Both the position numbers and the translations under genes were made by a program. Below, piece by piece: positions 1-8,593 of a stretch of DNA of 64,000 bases. This DNA is from Algibacter miyuki (GTDB lineage: Bacteria; Bacteroidota; Bacteroidia; Flavobacteriales; Flavobacteriaceae). The stretch covers positions 191,001 through 255,000 of the forward strand of contig NZ_JAUFQP010000010.1 in the NCBI RefSeq assembly GCF_030409805.1, read 5' to 3'. The notes beneath the pieces were generated by a model. The model did no database searches. It saw only the letters and a list, made by a program, of their open reading frames with translations, and was not told the DNA's origin. Position 1 is the stretch's first letter. The number at the start of each line of letters is the position of its first letter.

Positions 1-302
1 GAAGGTCCACCTTTCATGTGTGATAATTGTTCAAGAGCAAAAGCTGGTGTAATTTCTTCTACAACAGATTCACCAAGAATAATTTCTTTTAAAAACTTAG
101 CTTTTACAGCGGCAGCACTCGTGGTTCCAGGTAAAACATTATAAATAAAGAAGTTTAGAGAATCTGCTCTGTTTTCATTATTTACATCTTTAATTTGCGC
201 AATAATTTCGCTAAGTAATTCAGCGCCATCTATTGGCTGTGGGTTAAGCCCTTGACCTTTTCGTTCTTCGATCTGCTTAATGTAATCCTTATAAGTATTC
301 AT
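1..302 (-). CDS. acnB: Aconitate hydratase B, N-terminal part (runs off the left edge)
   Basis: The first 100 residues are visible, read from the ATG at 300-302 leftwards; the rest lies outside the window. The segment begins MNTYKDYIKQIEERKGQG and has the alpha-helical N-terminal HEAT-like region of AcnB, with the pattern K-P-x-D-G/A near residue 24, a V-x-P-G turn near residue 57 and the A-x-x-V-K-A-x-F-L segment seen in the E. coli protein. AcnB isomerises citrate to isocitrate in the TCA cycle and in many bacteria also handles 2-methylisocitrate. It has a long AT-rich leader with a perfect inverted repeat (374-404). Family assignment is by remembered similarity and is quite secure; the catalytic cysteines are not in view. 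Confidence 0.85.
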   Translation of the reverse strand, partial: MNTYKDYIKQIEERKGQGLNPQPIDGAELLSEIIAQIKDVNNENRADSLNFFIYNVLPGTTSAAAVKAKFLKEIILGESVVEEITPAFALEQLSHMKGGP

Positions 303-373
303 GAAAGAAATATTTACGGTGTTAATTTAGGCTTGAATTACCAAATTCAGAGCCCGATAGTTTATTTAAGTTT

Positions 374-404
374 AATTTTTTAAGTCTTGCAAACTTAAAA
401 AATT
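374..404. repeat. Perfect 12-bp inverted repeat in the acnB leader
   Basis: Arms at 374-385 (AATTTTTTAAGT) and 393-404 (ACTTAAAAAATT) match perfectly around a 7-nt loop. The element is about 70 nt upstream of the acnB start. It could be a leader hairpin, an operator or a weak terminator. The sequence alone does not decide. Confidence 0.5.
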
Positions 405-807
405 TAAAGCAAAGTTTTAAAAAGAAACAACGTAATACAACAACTAATTATAGTTTATTATTATAATGCCATTTTAAATTAATATGACTATTTATATTTC
501 ACGTTTTTAATAAAAAAAATCGCAATATCTTAAGTAATTAACAAAAATACTTATTAATAAATCGCGAATCCCTAAAACTCATTATTGGTTTTTCGAAATA
601 CTTGTGAAGTAAGTGCGAAAAAAAGAGTTTAACAGTTTTTTTTAGTGAAAGTCTATCTAAACAGGTTTTAAGAATCGCATACTAATTAGAACTTTATTAT
701 TTTTTGGAAATGGTTTTATTTTGCCAAAAATATAAATAGGCTCACTAAATCTGAAATGTTGTAAATTGAATTTGAGATTATTCAGAAAATGATAAAAACG
801 TCAAAAA
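405..807. other. Long AT-rich intergenic region between moxR and acnB
   Basis: Together with the leader repeat this gap is about 500 bases. I see no ORF with coding character, no tRNA and no repeat. A 7-bp inverted repeat (TTTTTGG around 701-707 with CCAAAAA at 724-730) could be a weak terminator for the moxR transcript. The acnB promoter must lie here, but I found no clean TAnnTTTG box. Confidence 0.4.
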
Positions 808-1761
808 TTAGAACAAACTCTTAATAATATCACTTTCTGAAATACCTTCGGCTTCTGCTTTGTAGTTTTTGATAATACGATGTGTTAGAATACCTTCGGC
901 TACCGCTTGTACATTTTCGATATCTGGAGAAAATTTGCCATTTACAGCTGCATGCGTTTTGGCTGCTAAAATTAAATTTTGAGAAGCTCTTGGTCCTGCA
1001 CCCCAATCGAGATAATTCTTAACAATTTCTGGAGCCTGATCACTATTTGGTCTTGTTTTACCCACCATAGAAACGGCATATTCTATAACGTTATCCGCTA
1101 CAGGAATACGACGTATTAAATGTTGAAACTCAACAATTTCTTTAGCAGAAAATAAAGCGTTTACTTTTACTTTATTATCATTTGTAGTGGCTTTTACTAC
1201 CTGAACTTCTTCTTCAAAAGTGGGATAATCTAAATTGATAGCAAACATAAAACGATCTAATTGTGCTTCCGGCAACGGATAAGTTCCTTCTTGCTCAATA
1301 GGATTTTGCGTAGCTAACACAAAATAAGGTAAGTCTAATTTATAATGATGTCCGGCAACCGTAACGGCGCGTTCTTGCATGGCTTCTAAAAGTGCAGCTT
1401 GTGTTTTTGGAGGGGTTCTATTTATTTCATCGGCTAAAATAATATTAGAAAAAATTGGCCCTTTTATAAATTTAAAACGGCGGTCTTCGTCTAAAATTTC
1501 CGAACCTAAAATATCACTAGGCATTAAATCTGGTGTAAACTGAATACGTTTAAAATCTAATCCTAACGCTTGGGCAATAGTATTTACCATTAAGGTTTTG
1601 GCCAACCCGGGAACACCAATAAGAAGGGCATGCCCACCAGAAAATACTGAAATTAAAATTTGATTTACAACGGCATCTTGACCAACAATAACTTTGGCTA
1701 CTTCTGTTTTTAAATCTTTAAATTGTTTTACAAAATTTTCAATGGCAGCAACGTCCGACAT
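808..1761 (-). CDS. MoxR-family AAA+ ATPase
   Basis: 317 residues, the usual length for MoxR ATPases. Walker A is GVPGLAKT (residues 49-56), Walker B is IILADE (107-112) followed by INR, and sensor 1 lies in ATQNP. The lid domain follows to the C-terminus. MoxR proteins are chaperone-like ATPases that usually act with VWA-domain partners in assembly of metal enzymes or envelope complexes; no VWA gene is in view. It lies 4 nt downstream of the 489-residue SurA-like gene, so it is probably the last gene of that operon. The gene order acnB / moxR / surA-like genes is, from memory, common in Flavobacteriaceae. Family is certain, partner unknown. Confidence 0.9.
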   Translation of the reverse strand: MSDVAAIENFVKQFKDLKTEVAKVIVGQDAVVNQILISVFSGGHALLIGVPGLAKTLMVNTIAQALGLDFKRIQFTPDLMPSDILGSEILDEDRRFKFIKGPIFSNIILADEINRTPPKTQAALLEAMQERAVTVAGHHYKLDLPYFVLATQNPIEQEGTYPLPEAQLDRFMFAINLDYPTFEEEVQVVKATTNDNKVKVNALFSAKEIVEFQHLIRRIPVADNVIEYAVSMVGKTRPNSDQAPEIVKNYLDWGAGPRASQNLILAAKTHAAVNGKFSPDIENVQAVAEGILTHRIIKNYKAEAEGISESDIIKSLF

Positions 1762-1765
1762 AGGC

Positions 1766-3235
1766 TTAGTTTTTTAACCAGTTACTAGAAAATTCGCAGT
1801 CTCTGTATTTCGTACCAATTTTAATGTAGGTATCTGCTATTTTTTCCTTTTGCCAATCTTCAATAGCTTTAATTTTCTTTTCGTCTAAGGCAAGATCTCT
1901 AATTTTCAAGTAATCTCTTGCGTAATCGGCCTCATGCTCGTCAATTCTATCGGTAATTCTTAATAATTTAAATTTAATATTACCCGATCTATCTTGCTCA
2001 CTTAACACCATACTCATCTCGCCATCTTTTAAATTTTGAATTTGAGAATACAACTCCGGATCCATTTTTGTTAACTCAAAATTATAATCTTGAGTTGCTG
2101 GGTTTATCAATTGTCCGCCATCATTTCTAGTTTCTTTTTCATCACTAGCTTCACGTGCTGCTTCAGCAAAAGTAATATCACCACTTTCAATACGTGCTCT
2201 TACTTTTTCTAAACGTTCTTGTGCTTCAGTAATCGCTTCTTGAGATACTTTTGGAGTTAATAAAATATGACTCACATCATACTCTTGACCTCTAATTTTA
2301 TCAACTGTAATAATATGGTAACCAAAATCAGATTTAAACGGCTCAGAAATTTCACCTTCTTGAAGCGCAAAAGCCACCTGTCTGAATTCTTTTACCATTC
2401 TAGGTTGCTTCTTATTCAAAGTATATTTACCACCGCGACTTGCAGACCCTGGATCTTCTGAATACAAAACCGCTTTAGAACGGAAACTAGCACCATTTTC
2501 AATAATGTCAGCTTTAAATTCTTTCAACCTGTCAATTACTTTTTGTTCCGCTTCGTCAGACACTTTAGGTTCTGAAACAATTTGGGCTACTTTAAGTTCG
2601 GTTCCAAATGTTGGACGTTCTTCTTTAGGTATTTTTGTAAAGTACAATCTCACCTCTTCTGGTGTTACTTCTACTTCTTCAACAATTTTAGCTTGCATAT
2701 CTTTAGCTAACTTATTCTTTTTGTTGATTTCGAACATTTCCTCACGAACCGATTTTTCATCGTCCTTTTCATAAAGTGCTAATAAACGGTTCATATCCCC
2801 TTTCAGTTCAGCTAAAAACTGTTCCATTTGATAATCTACCATACTGCGAATTTCAGCATCTGAAACGATTATACTATCTTGAATGGCGTGGTGCGCATAT
2901 AATTTATCTTCTAGTAATTTCCCGAATAACTGGCACGATTCAATATCTTTTATATTAACCCCTTGCGCTTCTAACTGCAAGTAAGTTTTATCAACATCAG
3001 ATTCTAATACAATAAAATCACCTACTACAGCCGCAACAGCATCTACTTTTTGCTTATTGTATGATGCTTTTGTTACCGTTGCCACATTTTCCGCTACAGT
3101 AGTCGAGTCTGTTTTAGCTTCAACAGCATCTTCAATAATTTCTTGTGCAAACGCTCCGTTTCCTATGAATAATAGGGCTACAGAAACAAACTTTAGGCTA
3201 TTTATAAATTTCAAATTCTTTATTTTTAATCGCAT
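1766..3235 (-). CDS. SurA-like periplasmic peptidylprolyl isomerase with two parvulin domains
   Basis: 489 residues. An N-terminal signal peptide ends near the AFAQ motif at residues 28-31. A SurA-type N-terminal chaperone segment (about 60-200) follows, then two parvulin domains (about 211-315 and 320-435). The first parvulin has a typical end, FGYHIITV, at 304-311; the second opens with VSHILLTP (321-328). SurA proteins escort outer-membrane beta-barrel precursors through the periplasm. The first 38 nt overlap the end of the preceding lipoprotein gene, so translation is probably coupled; a TTG at 3214 is an alternative start that still leaves a signal peptide. It is the third of three related chaperone genes in a row. 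Confidence 0.88.
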   Translation of the reverse strand: MRLKIKNLKFINSLKFVSVALLFIGNGAFAQEIIEDAVEAKTDSTTVAENVATVTKASYNKQKVDAVAAVVGDFIVLESDVDKTYLQLEAQGVNIKDIESCQLFGKLLEDKLYAHHAIQDSIIVSDAEIRSMVDYQMEQFLAELKGDMNRLLALYEKDDEKSVREEMFEINKKNKLAKDMQAKIVEEVEVTPEEVRLYFTKIPKEERPTFGTELKVAQIVSEPKVSDEAEQKVIDRLKEFKADIIENGASFRSKAVLYSEDPGSASRGGKYTLNKKQPRMVKEFRQVAFALQEGEISEPFKSDFGYHIITVDKIRGQEYDVSHILLTPKVSQEAITEAQERLEKVRARIESGDITFAEAAREASDEKETRNDGGQLINPATQDYNFELTKMDPELYSQIQNLKDGEMSMVLSEQDRSGNIKFKLLRITDRIDEHEADYARDYLKIRDLALDEKKIKAIEDWQKEKIADTYIKIGTKYRDCEFSSNWLKN

Positions 3236-4052
3236 CTTTGGTAATGTCTTTTTCTAATTTTTTAATAAGTTCTAATTTCCGCTTATTGATTACAATTTGA
3301 TTAATTGTAGGCGTTACAAATTCTAACGGCGCTGTATCGTTTCTCAAAAGAACATCATTAATTTGCATCAAATATACTCCTAATGAATCTTTGAGCTGTA
3401 CAAAATTAGATTTTTTTAACAGTTGATTTTTATTTTCGGGTGTAATCGCTGGAATTTTACTAATTACCTGGCTCACTTTTATCCAAATAGAATCGTTTAA
3501 CGAATAGGAATTGAACTGAATAGACATAGAATCTAACTCTTTTTTATCCTTTTCGTTAAAACGTTCAAATTTTTTCACAATACCCTTATAATCAATAATA
3601 TTTTCGTCTATATTAATGTATCTGAATTTCACTAACTCTTCATTCAATTTAAATACATCTTTATTAAGCTCGTAATATTTTTCAGCTTCAGTAGTATTTA
3701 CCATTGTATCCATACTACGTTTTACCAGCGCTTCTAAATATCCTTTGGTGTATAAATCGGTTTTATACTGTTCTATCAATTTATTAAAACTAGCTTGCTT
3801 TTCTTCACTTAGGTTAAGTAAAGCACCATCTAAAAAAAGCTGTTGTGTGGCCCAACGGGTTATAAAGTTCTGAACTAAAACGGCACTATCTTCTGGGGTT
3901 GTAGCTTCGGAAACTAAATCCTTAATATCTTCTTGATATAAATAAGACTCATTAACGCGTGCCACAGGAATACGACCATCCTCTTCCTTAAAAAAGAAGT
4001 CGCACGAGACCATAGCCGATGATAAAACTAATAGGATAATTATTTTTCGCAT
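3198..4052 (-). CDS. SurA-N-like lipoprotein chaperone lacking a parvulin domain
   Basis: 284 residues. The N-terminus is a lipoprotein signal with lipobox VSC (Cys17), so the protein should be membrane-anchored. The sequence then resembles the helical SurA/PpiD chaperone region, with an 'ARVNESYLYQEDI' strand-helix start near residue 31, but there is no second-half parvulin signature such as FGYH. It abuts the two-parvulin gene upstream and overlaps the next by 38 nt, so the three genes form one operon. I infer a role in outer-membrane protein or lipoprotein folding from position and fold; a catalytic isomerase role is unlikely. Homologues are often labelled simply as hypothetical or peptidylprolyl isomerase. 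Confidence 0.7.
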   Translation of the reverse strand: MRKIIILLVLSSAMVSCDFFFKEEDGRIPVARVNESYLYQEDIKDLVSEATTPEDSAVLVQNFITRWATQQLFLDGALLNLSEEKQASFNKLIEQYKTDLYTKGYLEALVKRSMDTMVNTTEAEKYYELNKDVFKLNEELVKFRYINIDENIIDYKGIVKKFERFNEKDKKELDSMSIQFNSYSLNDSIWIKVSQVISKIPAITPENKNQLLKKSNFVQLKDSLGVYLMQINDVLLRNDTAPLEFVTPTINQIVINKRKLELIKKLEKDITKDAIKNKEFEIYK

Positions 4053-6008
4053 TTATTGTTTTTCAATTTGAGATTTCACCTTTTCTAAAGCCTCATTATT
4101 AATTTCAACTTTATACTTACTAGCCAAAGTTGCTACCCATTTTTCTTCTTTATCATTTTGGTAATCGGAAACTACAGCGCCTTGAGATTCCTCTAACGTC
4201 TTTTGTGTTTCAGGAAGCACCGTTTTAACCTCAACAATTTCAAAAGCATTGTTGTGTTTAAATATTTTAGAAATTCCTTTTTTAAATTTAAAATCCTTCG
4301 GAAGTGCTTGGTGATTGGCATCCATAATACCTGTTGTAAAAATAACATCTACAGCATCGTTACTATTTACTAGGTTTTTTATTTGCTCTAAAGCCATTCC
4401 TTTTGATAGTAATTTAGATACTTTTTTAAGTGTTTTTTGTTTCGAGGAAGATGCCACAACTGCATCTATACGTTCTGGTAAAACATAATTGTTTTTATGG
4501 GTATCGTAGAAATTTTGAATGTCTAAAGAATCGGTTTTTGAAGCATTCCAAATGGTATTTTCCATTAAGTCGAATAATAACAATCCGTCGCGATATTCTG
4601 TAACAATATTTGCAAATTCAGGATCGTAATTTTCTAAATTGCCTTCGTGATAAGCTATTAAACTTGCATTGAAAAAATCTTGAAATTTAGTTTCTACAAT
4701 AGTTTTAAATCCGGTTGTACTTCTAACGGTATGTTGTGTTTTAATTAAATAACTACCAAAATCATTATACGTGAATGGTTTTCCATTAATTTCAAATAAG
4801 ATTTTTTCTGATTGAAAGTCCTCTGGGAATGCCCATTTACGACTGTAATAATCTTTATTCAAAATAGAAACAAAATAATCGAGATTTGGAGGCGTATCAC
4901 TAACCTTATAAATGCCTTTAATTTTATTATAAAGCGCATCGTCTATTAATTTAGAGCGCTCGTCGCGTTTTACTTTTACCGCAAGTTCTGCTTTCAACGC
5001 ATCATAAGATGCCACAGGTATTTTCTCGTACAATTTAACAATATGCCAACCGTATTGGGTTTCAAATGGTTTTGAAACATCGCCAACTTCCTGTAAGCCA
5101 AAAACAACATCTTCAAATTCTAAAGCACTTATTTGTCCGCTAGAAATAGGCGGCATAACACCTCCTTTAGATGCCGAACTTTTATCGTCTGAAAACTGTT
5201 TTGCTAGGCTTTCAAAATCTTCACCTTGATTTATCTTTTTATAAATATCTTGAATTCGAACTTCAGGATCTTCGTTAGATGAGCCCTCTTCGTTTTCCAT
5301 AATCATAATATGAGCAATGGTACGCTCGCCTCTAGATTCACGCTTATCAATAACATTTAAAACATGATATCCAAAACGGGTTCTAAAAGGATCTGAAACT
5401 CCTCCAACCGGCGTATTATAAGCTGCATTCTCAAAAGCATAAACCATTTTAAAACCGCCAAACCAGCCTAAATATTCACCTAAAATATTTTTTCCGTCAA
5501 CATCATTTTTCATCACTTTTTCAAAACCTTCCCTTAATGCTTTTTCCTTTAATGCTTTAATTTTATTAAACGCCACCAAAGTATCTTTTGGGCTTGCTGT
5601 TTCGTCTATTCTTACTAAAAGGTGCTGCGCCTTTACTTCGTTGGAAATTCTATGATAAGCTTCTTCCATTAAAGCTTCGGTTACGGTATTGTCTGCCATG
5701 AAGTTTTTAGCTAACTGACTTCTGTAACTTTGTAACTCGCGTTTGTACGCTGGTTTTTCATCAAAACCAAGAGTTTTGGCTTCTTTCAGCTTCAACTTAT
5801 AATTAATGAAAAGTTCCAAATAAGCATCCACATTTTTTTGTGATTCGTCTTGTACTAAATCTAAATTTTTATTATAAACTTTCAAGAAATCGGATACATA
5901 AACCGGATCGCCACCAACCTCTAATAACACCTCTCTATCTGCTGTTTGAGCATGCAATAAAAAACAAAAAAAGAATGATATTTGAATAAAAAAAGATTTA
6001 AACTTCAT
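4053..6008 (-). CDS. Large periplasmic peptidylprolyl isomerase with two parvulin domains
   Basis: 651 residues. A signal peptide ends at LLHAQ (residue 21). A helical SurA-N-like part (25-120) precedes two parvulin domains, about 126-223 (ends FGYHVLNV) and 230-329 (ends YGWHIVKL). The 300-residue C-terminal part is a second helical segment without a motif I recognise. It is the first gene of the chaperone operon and has an excellent promoter (6035-6064). Role by family: holding and proline isomerisation of envelope proteins. Length is greater than E. coli SurA (about 430), which is usual for Bacteroidota versions. Confidence 0.88.
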   Translation of the reverse strand: MKFKSFFIQISFFFCFLLHAQTADREVLLEVGGDPVYVSDFLKVYNKNLDLVQDESQKNVDAYLELFINYKLKLKEAKTLGFDEKPAYKRELQSYRSQLAKNFMADNTVTEALMEEAYHRISNEVKAQHLLVRIDETASPKDTLVAFNKIKALKEKALREGFEKVMKNDVDGKNILGEYLGWFGGFKMVYAFENAAYNTPVGGVSDPFRTRFGYHVLNVIDKRESRGERTIAHIMIMENEEGSSNEDPEVRIQDIYKKINQGEDFESLAKQFSDDKSSASKGGVMPPISSGQISALEFEDVVFGLQEVGDVSKPFETQYGWHIVKLYEKIPVASYDALKAELAVKVKRDERSKLIDDALYNKIKGIYKVSDTPPNLDYFVSILNKDYYSRKWAFPEDFQSEKILFEINGKPFTYNDFGSYLIKTQHTVRSTTGFKTIVETKFQDFFNASLIAYHEGNLENYDPEFANIVTEYRDGLLLFDLMENTIWNASKTDSLDIQNFYDTHKNNYVLPERIDAVVASSSKQKTLKKVSKLLSKGMALEQIKNLVNSNDAVDVIFTTGIMDANHQALPKDFKFKKGISKIFKHNNAFEIVEVKTVLPETQKTLEESQGAVVSDYQNDKEEKWVATLASKYKVEINNEALEKVKSQIEKQ

Positions 6009-6034
6009 TTGAAAATATAAATTTTTAATAAAAA

Positions 6035-6064
6035 CAAAAATAGTAATATAAAGCTATAAAGCAA
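6035..6064 (-). promoter_or_regulatory. Bacteroidota-type sigma-A promoter for the chaperone operon
   Basis: On the minus strand a TTG (6064-6062) is separated by exactly 19 nt from TATTTTTG (6042-6035), matching the Bacteroidota consensus TTG-N19-TAnnTTTG. It leaves an untranslated leader of only about 20 nt before the ATG at 6008. Confidence 0.75.
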
Positions 6065-6112
6065 GTTGCTTTAACAAACGTTTAAAAAAGATAAATATTA
6101 CACTTTTTGAAG

Positions 6113-6120
6113 TATATTTG
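6113..6120 (+). promoter_or_regulatory. Minus-7 promoter box for the 78-residue gene
   Basis: TATATTTG matches TAnnTTTG and ends 25 nt before the ATG at 6146. No TTG at the right spacing is present, so only the minus-7 box supports it. Confidence 0.45.
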
Positions 6121-6145
6121 ACACTACAAAACCACAACAATTAGC

Positions 6146-6382
6146 ATGCGTAAACTTAAACTTATCTGGGATTTTAGAGGGCCAAATGGTCAAAGAACGG
6201 CAGAACATCACCTGATTCATTTAAAAGAATATATTGCCCTAGAAAAACTAGATATTAGCATTACCGGTGTTGAAATTTTAAGCGAAATGCACGCTATTGC
6301 TTTTTTAGTTGTTGATGAAACTGATATGAAACCTATTCGCGATGCGCTAAAACCACACCGAGGACAGGTTTACACAGCCTAA
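6146..6382 (+). CDS. Small conserved-looking protein of unknown function
   Basis: 78 residues, no signal peptide or membrane segment. The sequence MRKLKLIWDFRGPNG... followed by an alternating strand/helix pattern and an 'EMHAIAFLVVDE' stretch looks like a small alpha/beta (ferredoxin-like) fold. A promoter-like box precedes it, and it is divergent from the chaperone operon and convergent with the 355-residue gene, only 8 nt from that gene's stop. I do not recognise a named family and assign no function. Confidence 0.6.
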   Translation: MRKLKLIWDFRGPNGQRTAEHHLIHLKEYIALEKLDISITGVEILSEMHAIAFLVVDETDMKPIRDALKPHRGQVYTA

Positions 6383-6390
6383 CAAAACCT

Positions 6391-7458
6391 TTAATTGTTG
6401 TAAAACCCTTTTGGATTAACGTTCTCGTAATTATGGGTTAAAAATCGAAGCGTATTTTTTAGAATATCGCCCATGTTTTTACAGTTTTTAAACTCTATAT
6501 CTTGTGTGTAATCGAATATTTTCGACTTTAATAAAGCGATATTCTCTTCGTTTGAAATAGTATCTTCATACATACAAGTTAGCAACTCATCAATTCTATC
6601 TTTAAAACTTTTTAATCGTTTTACTAAAATAGAACGCTCTTCTATTTTATATTGATCTATAGAGAATTTCTGTACGCGCTCGGTAACTAACTCAACCATT
6701 TTAAAGTTTTCTTTAAAAAACTGGGGTCTATATATATTCAACTTTCCTTCGTAAGATTGTTGATCGAAATCTATGGCGCGAATTTTATACACGACATGAT
6801 CAAAATCGTGCGTAGGTACAATAACGTAATTATACGATCGCATATCGCCTAAAAGCCTAATCATACAACGTTCATTGAACTTTACAAACTCTTTAGCAAT
6901 CTGTGTTTTTTCTGAATGGCTGCATTTTGGCAAAAAGTTTTTTATAAACTCATCGCCAGGAATTCCTGCAATATGTTCTTCTATTAATGTGTTTTCGTAA
7001 ACTAGAAAATTCAAATTATAAGGCGAAAGCATATGCTCTAATTCTAGACCATAAACACGAGAAGCATCGGCTGTTTTAATATAAAAATAGGTGTAATTAT
7101 CGTTTAAAACATTACGGATTTTTATACGAAAAGGTTTTGAGTTTCCGAAGGTGCAAAAATCAATAGCATCAACACTTAGGAATTGAAAAATATTTTCATT
7201 TCCATCAGAATGCAAAATGGTATATACTTTTTTTAAAGATTGATCAATTTCTTTACGCTCATACTCATTATAATATACTCGAATCCATAGCGTATCATTA
7301 TCATCCTTATCATAAACAACTATCGACCCTTGAAAACGCAACAAATCATCATAAAAAATGGGGATTTTAGTGTTTCTGTTATACTCCAAAAGGTAATTAT
7401 GTAATTTTTCTGTAATCGGAAACGAGGGTTTCCTTTTAGATATTTTTAAATCTTCCAT
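6391..7458 (-). CDS. Cytosolic protein of unknown function with a faint kinase-like motif pair
   Basis: 355 residues, no signal peptide. I do not recognise the family. Around residues 200-240 the sequence reads 'LLGDMRSYNYVIV' and then 'IRAIDFDQQSYEGK'. A D-x-R-x-x-N catalytic-loop-like motif followed by a D-F-D metal-binding-like motif is reminiscent of aminoglycoside-phosphotransferase or HipA-type kinases, but the N-terminal glycine-rich loop is not evident, so this is only a suggestion. The C-terminal 80 residues are predicted helical. It is a single gene, convergent with the 78-residue gene. Confidence 0.6.
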   Translation of the reverse strand: MEDLKISKRKPSFPITEKLHNYLLEYNRNTKIPIFYDDLLRFQGSIVVYDKDDNDTLWIRVYYNEYERKEIDQSLKKVYTILHSDGNENIFQFLSVDAIDFCTFGNSKPFRIKIRNVLNDNYTYFYIKTADASRVYGLELEHMLSPYNLNFLVYENTLIEEHIAGIPGDEFIKNFLPKCSHSEKTQIAKEFVKFNERCMIRLLGDMRSYNYVIVPTHDFDHVVYKIRAIDFDQQSYEGKLNIYRPQFFKENFKMVELVTERVQKFSIDQYKIEERSILVKRLKSFKDRIDELLTCMYEDTISNEENIALLKSKIFDYTQDIEFKNCKNMGDILKNTLRFLTHNYENVNPKGFYNN

Positions 7459-7637
7459 AGCTTGTAAATATATCTAAAAATAAAATATTTTCTGTAAATT
7501 AAAATAATCTACTCACTTATTATTCATATTAAAAATTTAAATTTAATAATGATAATACGATTCTATATATTTTAATCTTTTATTTCTTTTCTTGTAACAA
7601 ATTAGAAAACGCGTCGTCGAACTAAAAAAACTAACAC

Positions 7638-7676
7638 ATGCCCGCGCTTAAAACGCGGGTATTAAAAACCACATAG
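7638..7676 (+). promoter_or_regulatory. GC-rich hairpin with an embedded 12-codon ORF in front of the ABC transporter
   Basis: CCCGCG (7641-7646) and CGCGGG (7654-7659) pair perfectly around CTTAAAA; the stem can extend by three more pairs including one G-U. This stands out in AT-rich DNA. An ATG at 7638 opens a 12-codon frame (MPALKTRVLKTT) that stops at 7674-7676, two nucleotides before the TTG start of the transporter. It could be a leader peptide, an operator for a local repressor or an RNA hairpin controlling translation. This is inference only. Confidence 0.4.
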
Positions 7677-7677
7677 C

Positions 7678-8571
7678 TTGGAAACGATACTTACTATAAA
7701 GCATCTTACTAAAAAATTCGGGTATTTAACAGCCGTTAAAGATTTATCCTTCACTATAAAAAAAGGCAATGTTTACGGCATTTTAGGACCAAATGGCAGT
7801 GGTAAATCGACCACTTTAGGTATTGTTTTAAATGTGGTAAATAAAACCTCTGGCGATTTTCAATGGTTTGATGGAAACATCTCAACACATAACGCTTTAA
7901 AAAAGGTGGGGGCCATTATTGAGCGTCCTAACTTTTATCCATACATGACGGCTGCACAAAACTTAAAATTAGTGTGTAAAATTAAAGATGTGCCGTTAAC
8001 TAAAATTGAAGAAAAATTAGAAGTCGTGGGCCTTTTGGATCGAAAAGATCATAAATTCAGTACCTATTCCTTAGGAATGAAACAACGTTTAGCCATTGCT
8101 TCTGCCTTATTGAACGACCCCGAAATATTAATTTTAGATGAACCTACAAACGGCTTAGACCCCCAAGGAATTCATCAAATTAGAGAAATTATTAAAGATA
8201 TCGCATCCAAAGGCACTACTATTTTATTAGCATCACATTTATTGGACGAAGTAGAAAAAGTATGTTCGCATGTCGTAGTATTGCGTAAGGGTGTAAAATT
8301 ATATTCTGGCCGCGTAGACGAGATGATTTCTAGTCATGGTTTTTTCGAATTAAAATGTAACAAAGAAACTGAGTTGATCGATTTTATTAGCAACCACAGT
8401 GCTTTTTCGAGTTCTAAAATCGAAAACAACTTAATTACAGCCTTTTTAAATACGCCTTTAAGTTCGGAAGACTTCAACAAACAACTTTTTGCAAAAGGTA
8501 TTATTCTCACTCATTTAGTGCAGCGTAAAGAAAGTTTAGAAGAACAATTTTTACAGCTAACCGACAACTAA
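7678..8571 (+). CDS. ABC transporter ATP-binding protein
   Basis: 297 residues. Walker A GPNGSGKST (37-45), signature SLGMKQ (131-136), Walker B ILILDE (150-155) with EPTNGLDP, and an H-loop in ASHLLDE. The C-terminal extension of about 80 residues is typical of ABC-2 exporters of the CcmA/BcrA type. The start is a TTG: an in-frame stop lies at 7663 and no ATG is available, and the residues METILTIKHL fit the usual family start. The permease gene follows after 22 nt. Substrate unknown; relatives export drugs, peptides or lantibiotics. The rare start codon and the hairpin before it suggest restrained translation. Confidence 0.9.
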   Translation: METILTIKHLTKKFGYLTAVKDLSFTIKKGNVYGILGPNGSGKSTTLGIVLNVVNKTSGDFQWFDGNISTHNALKKVGAIIERPNFYPYMTAAQNLKLVCKIKDVPLTKIEEKLEVVGLLDRKDHKFSTYSLGMKQRLAIASALLNDPEILILDEPTNGLDPQGIHQIREIIKDIASKGTTILLASHLLDEVEKVCSHVVVLRKGVKLYSGRVDEMISSHGFFELKCNKETELIDFISNHSAFSSSKIENNLITAFLNTPLSSEDFNKQLFAKGIILTHLVQRKESLEEQFLQLTDN

Positions 8572-8593
8572 TAATACACTCAAAACAAAGCAC

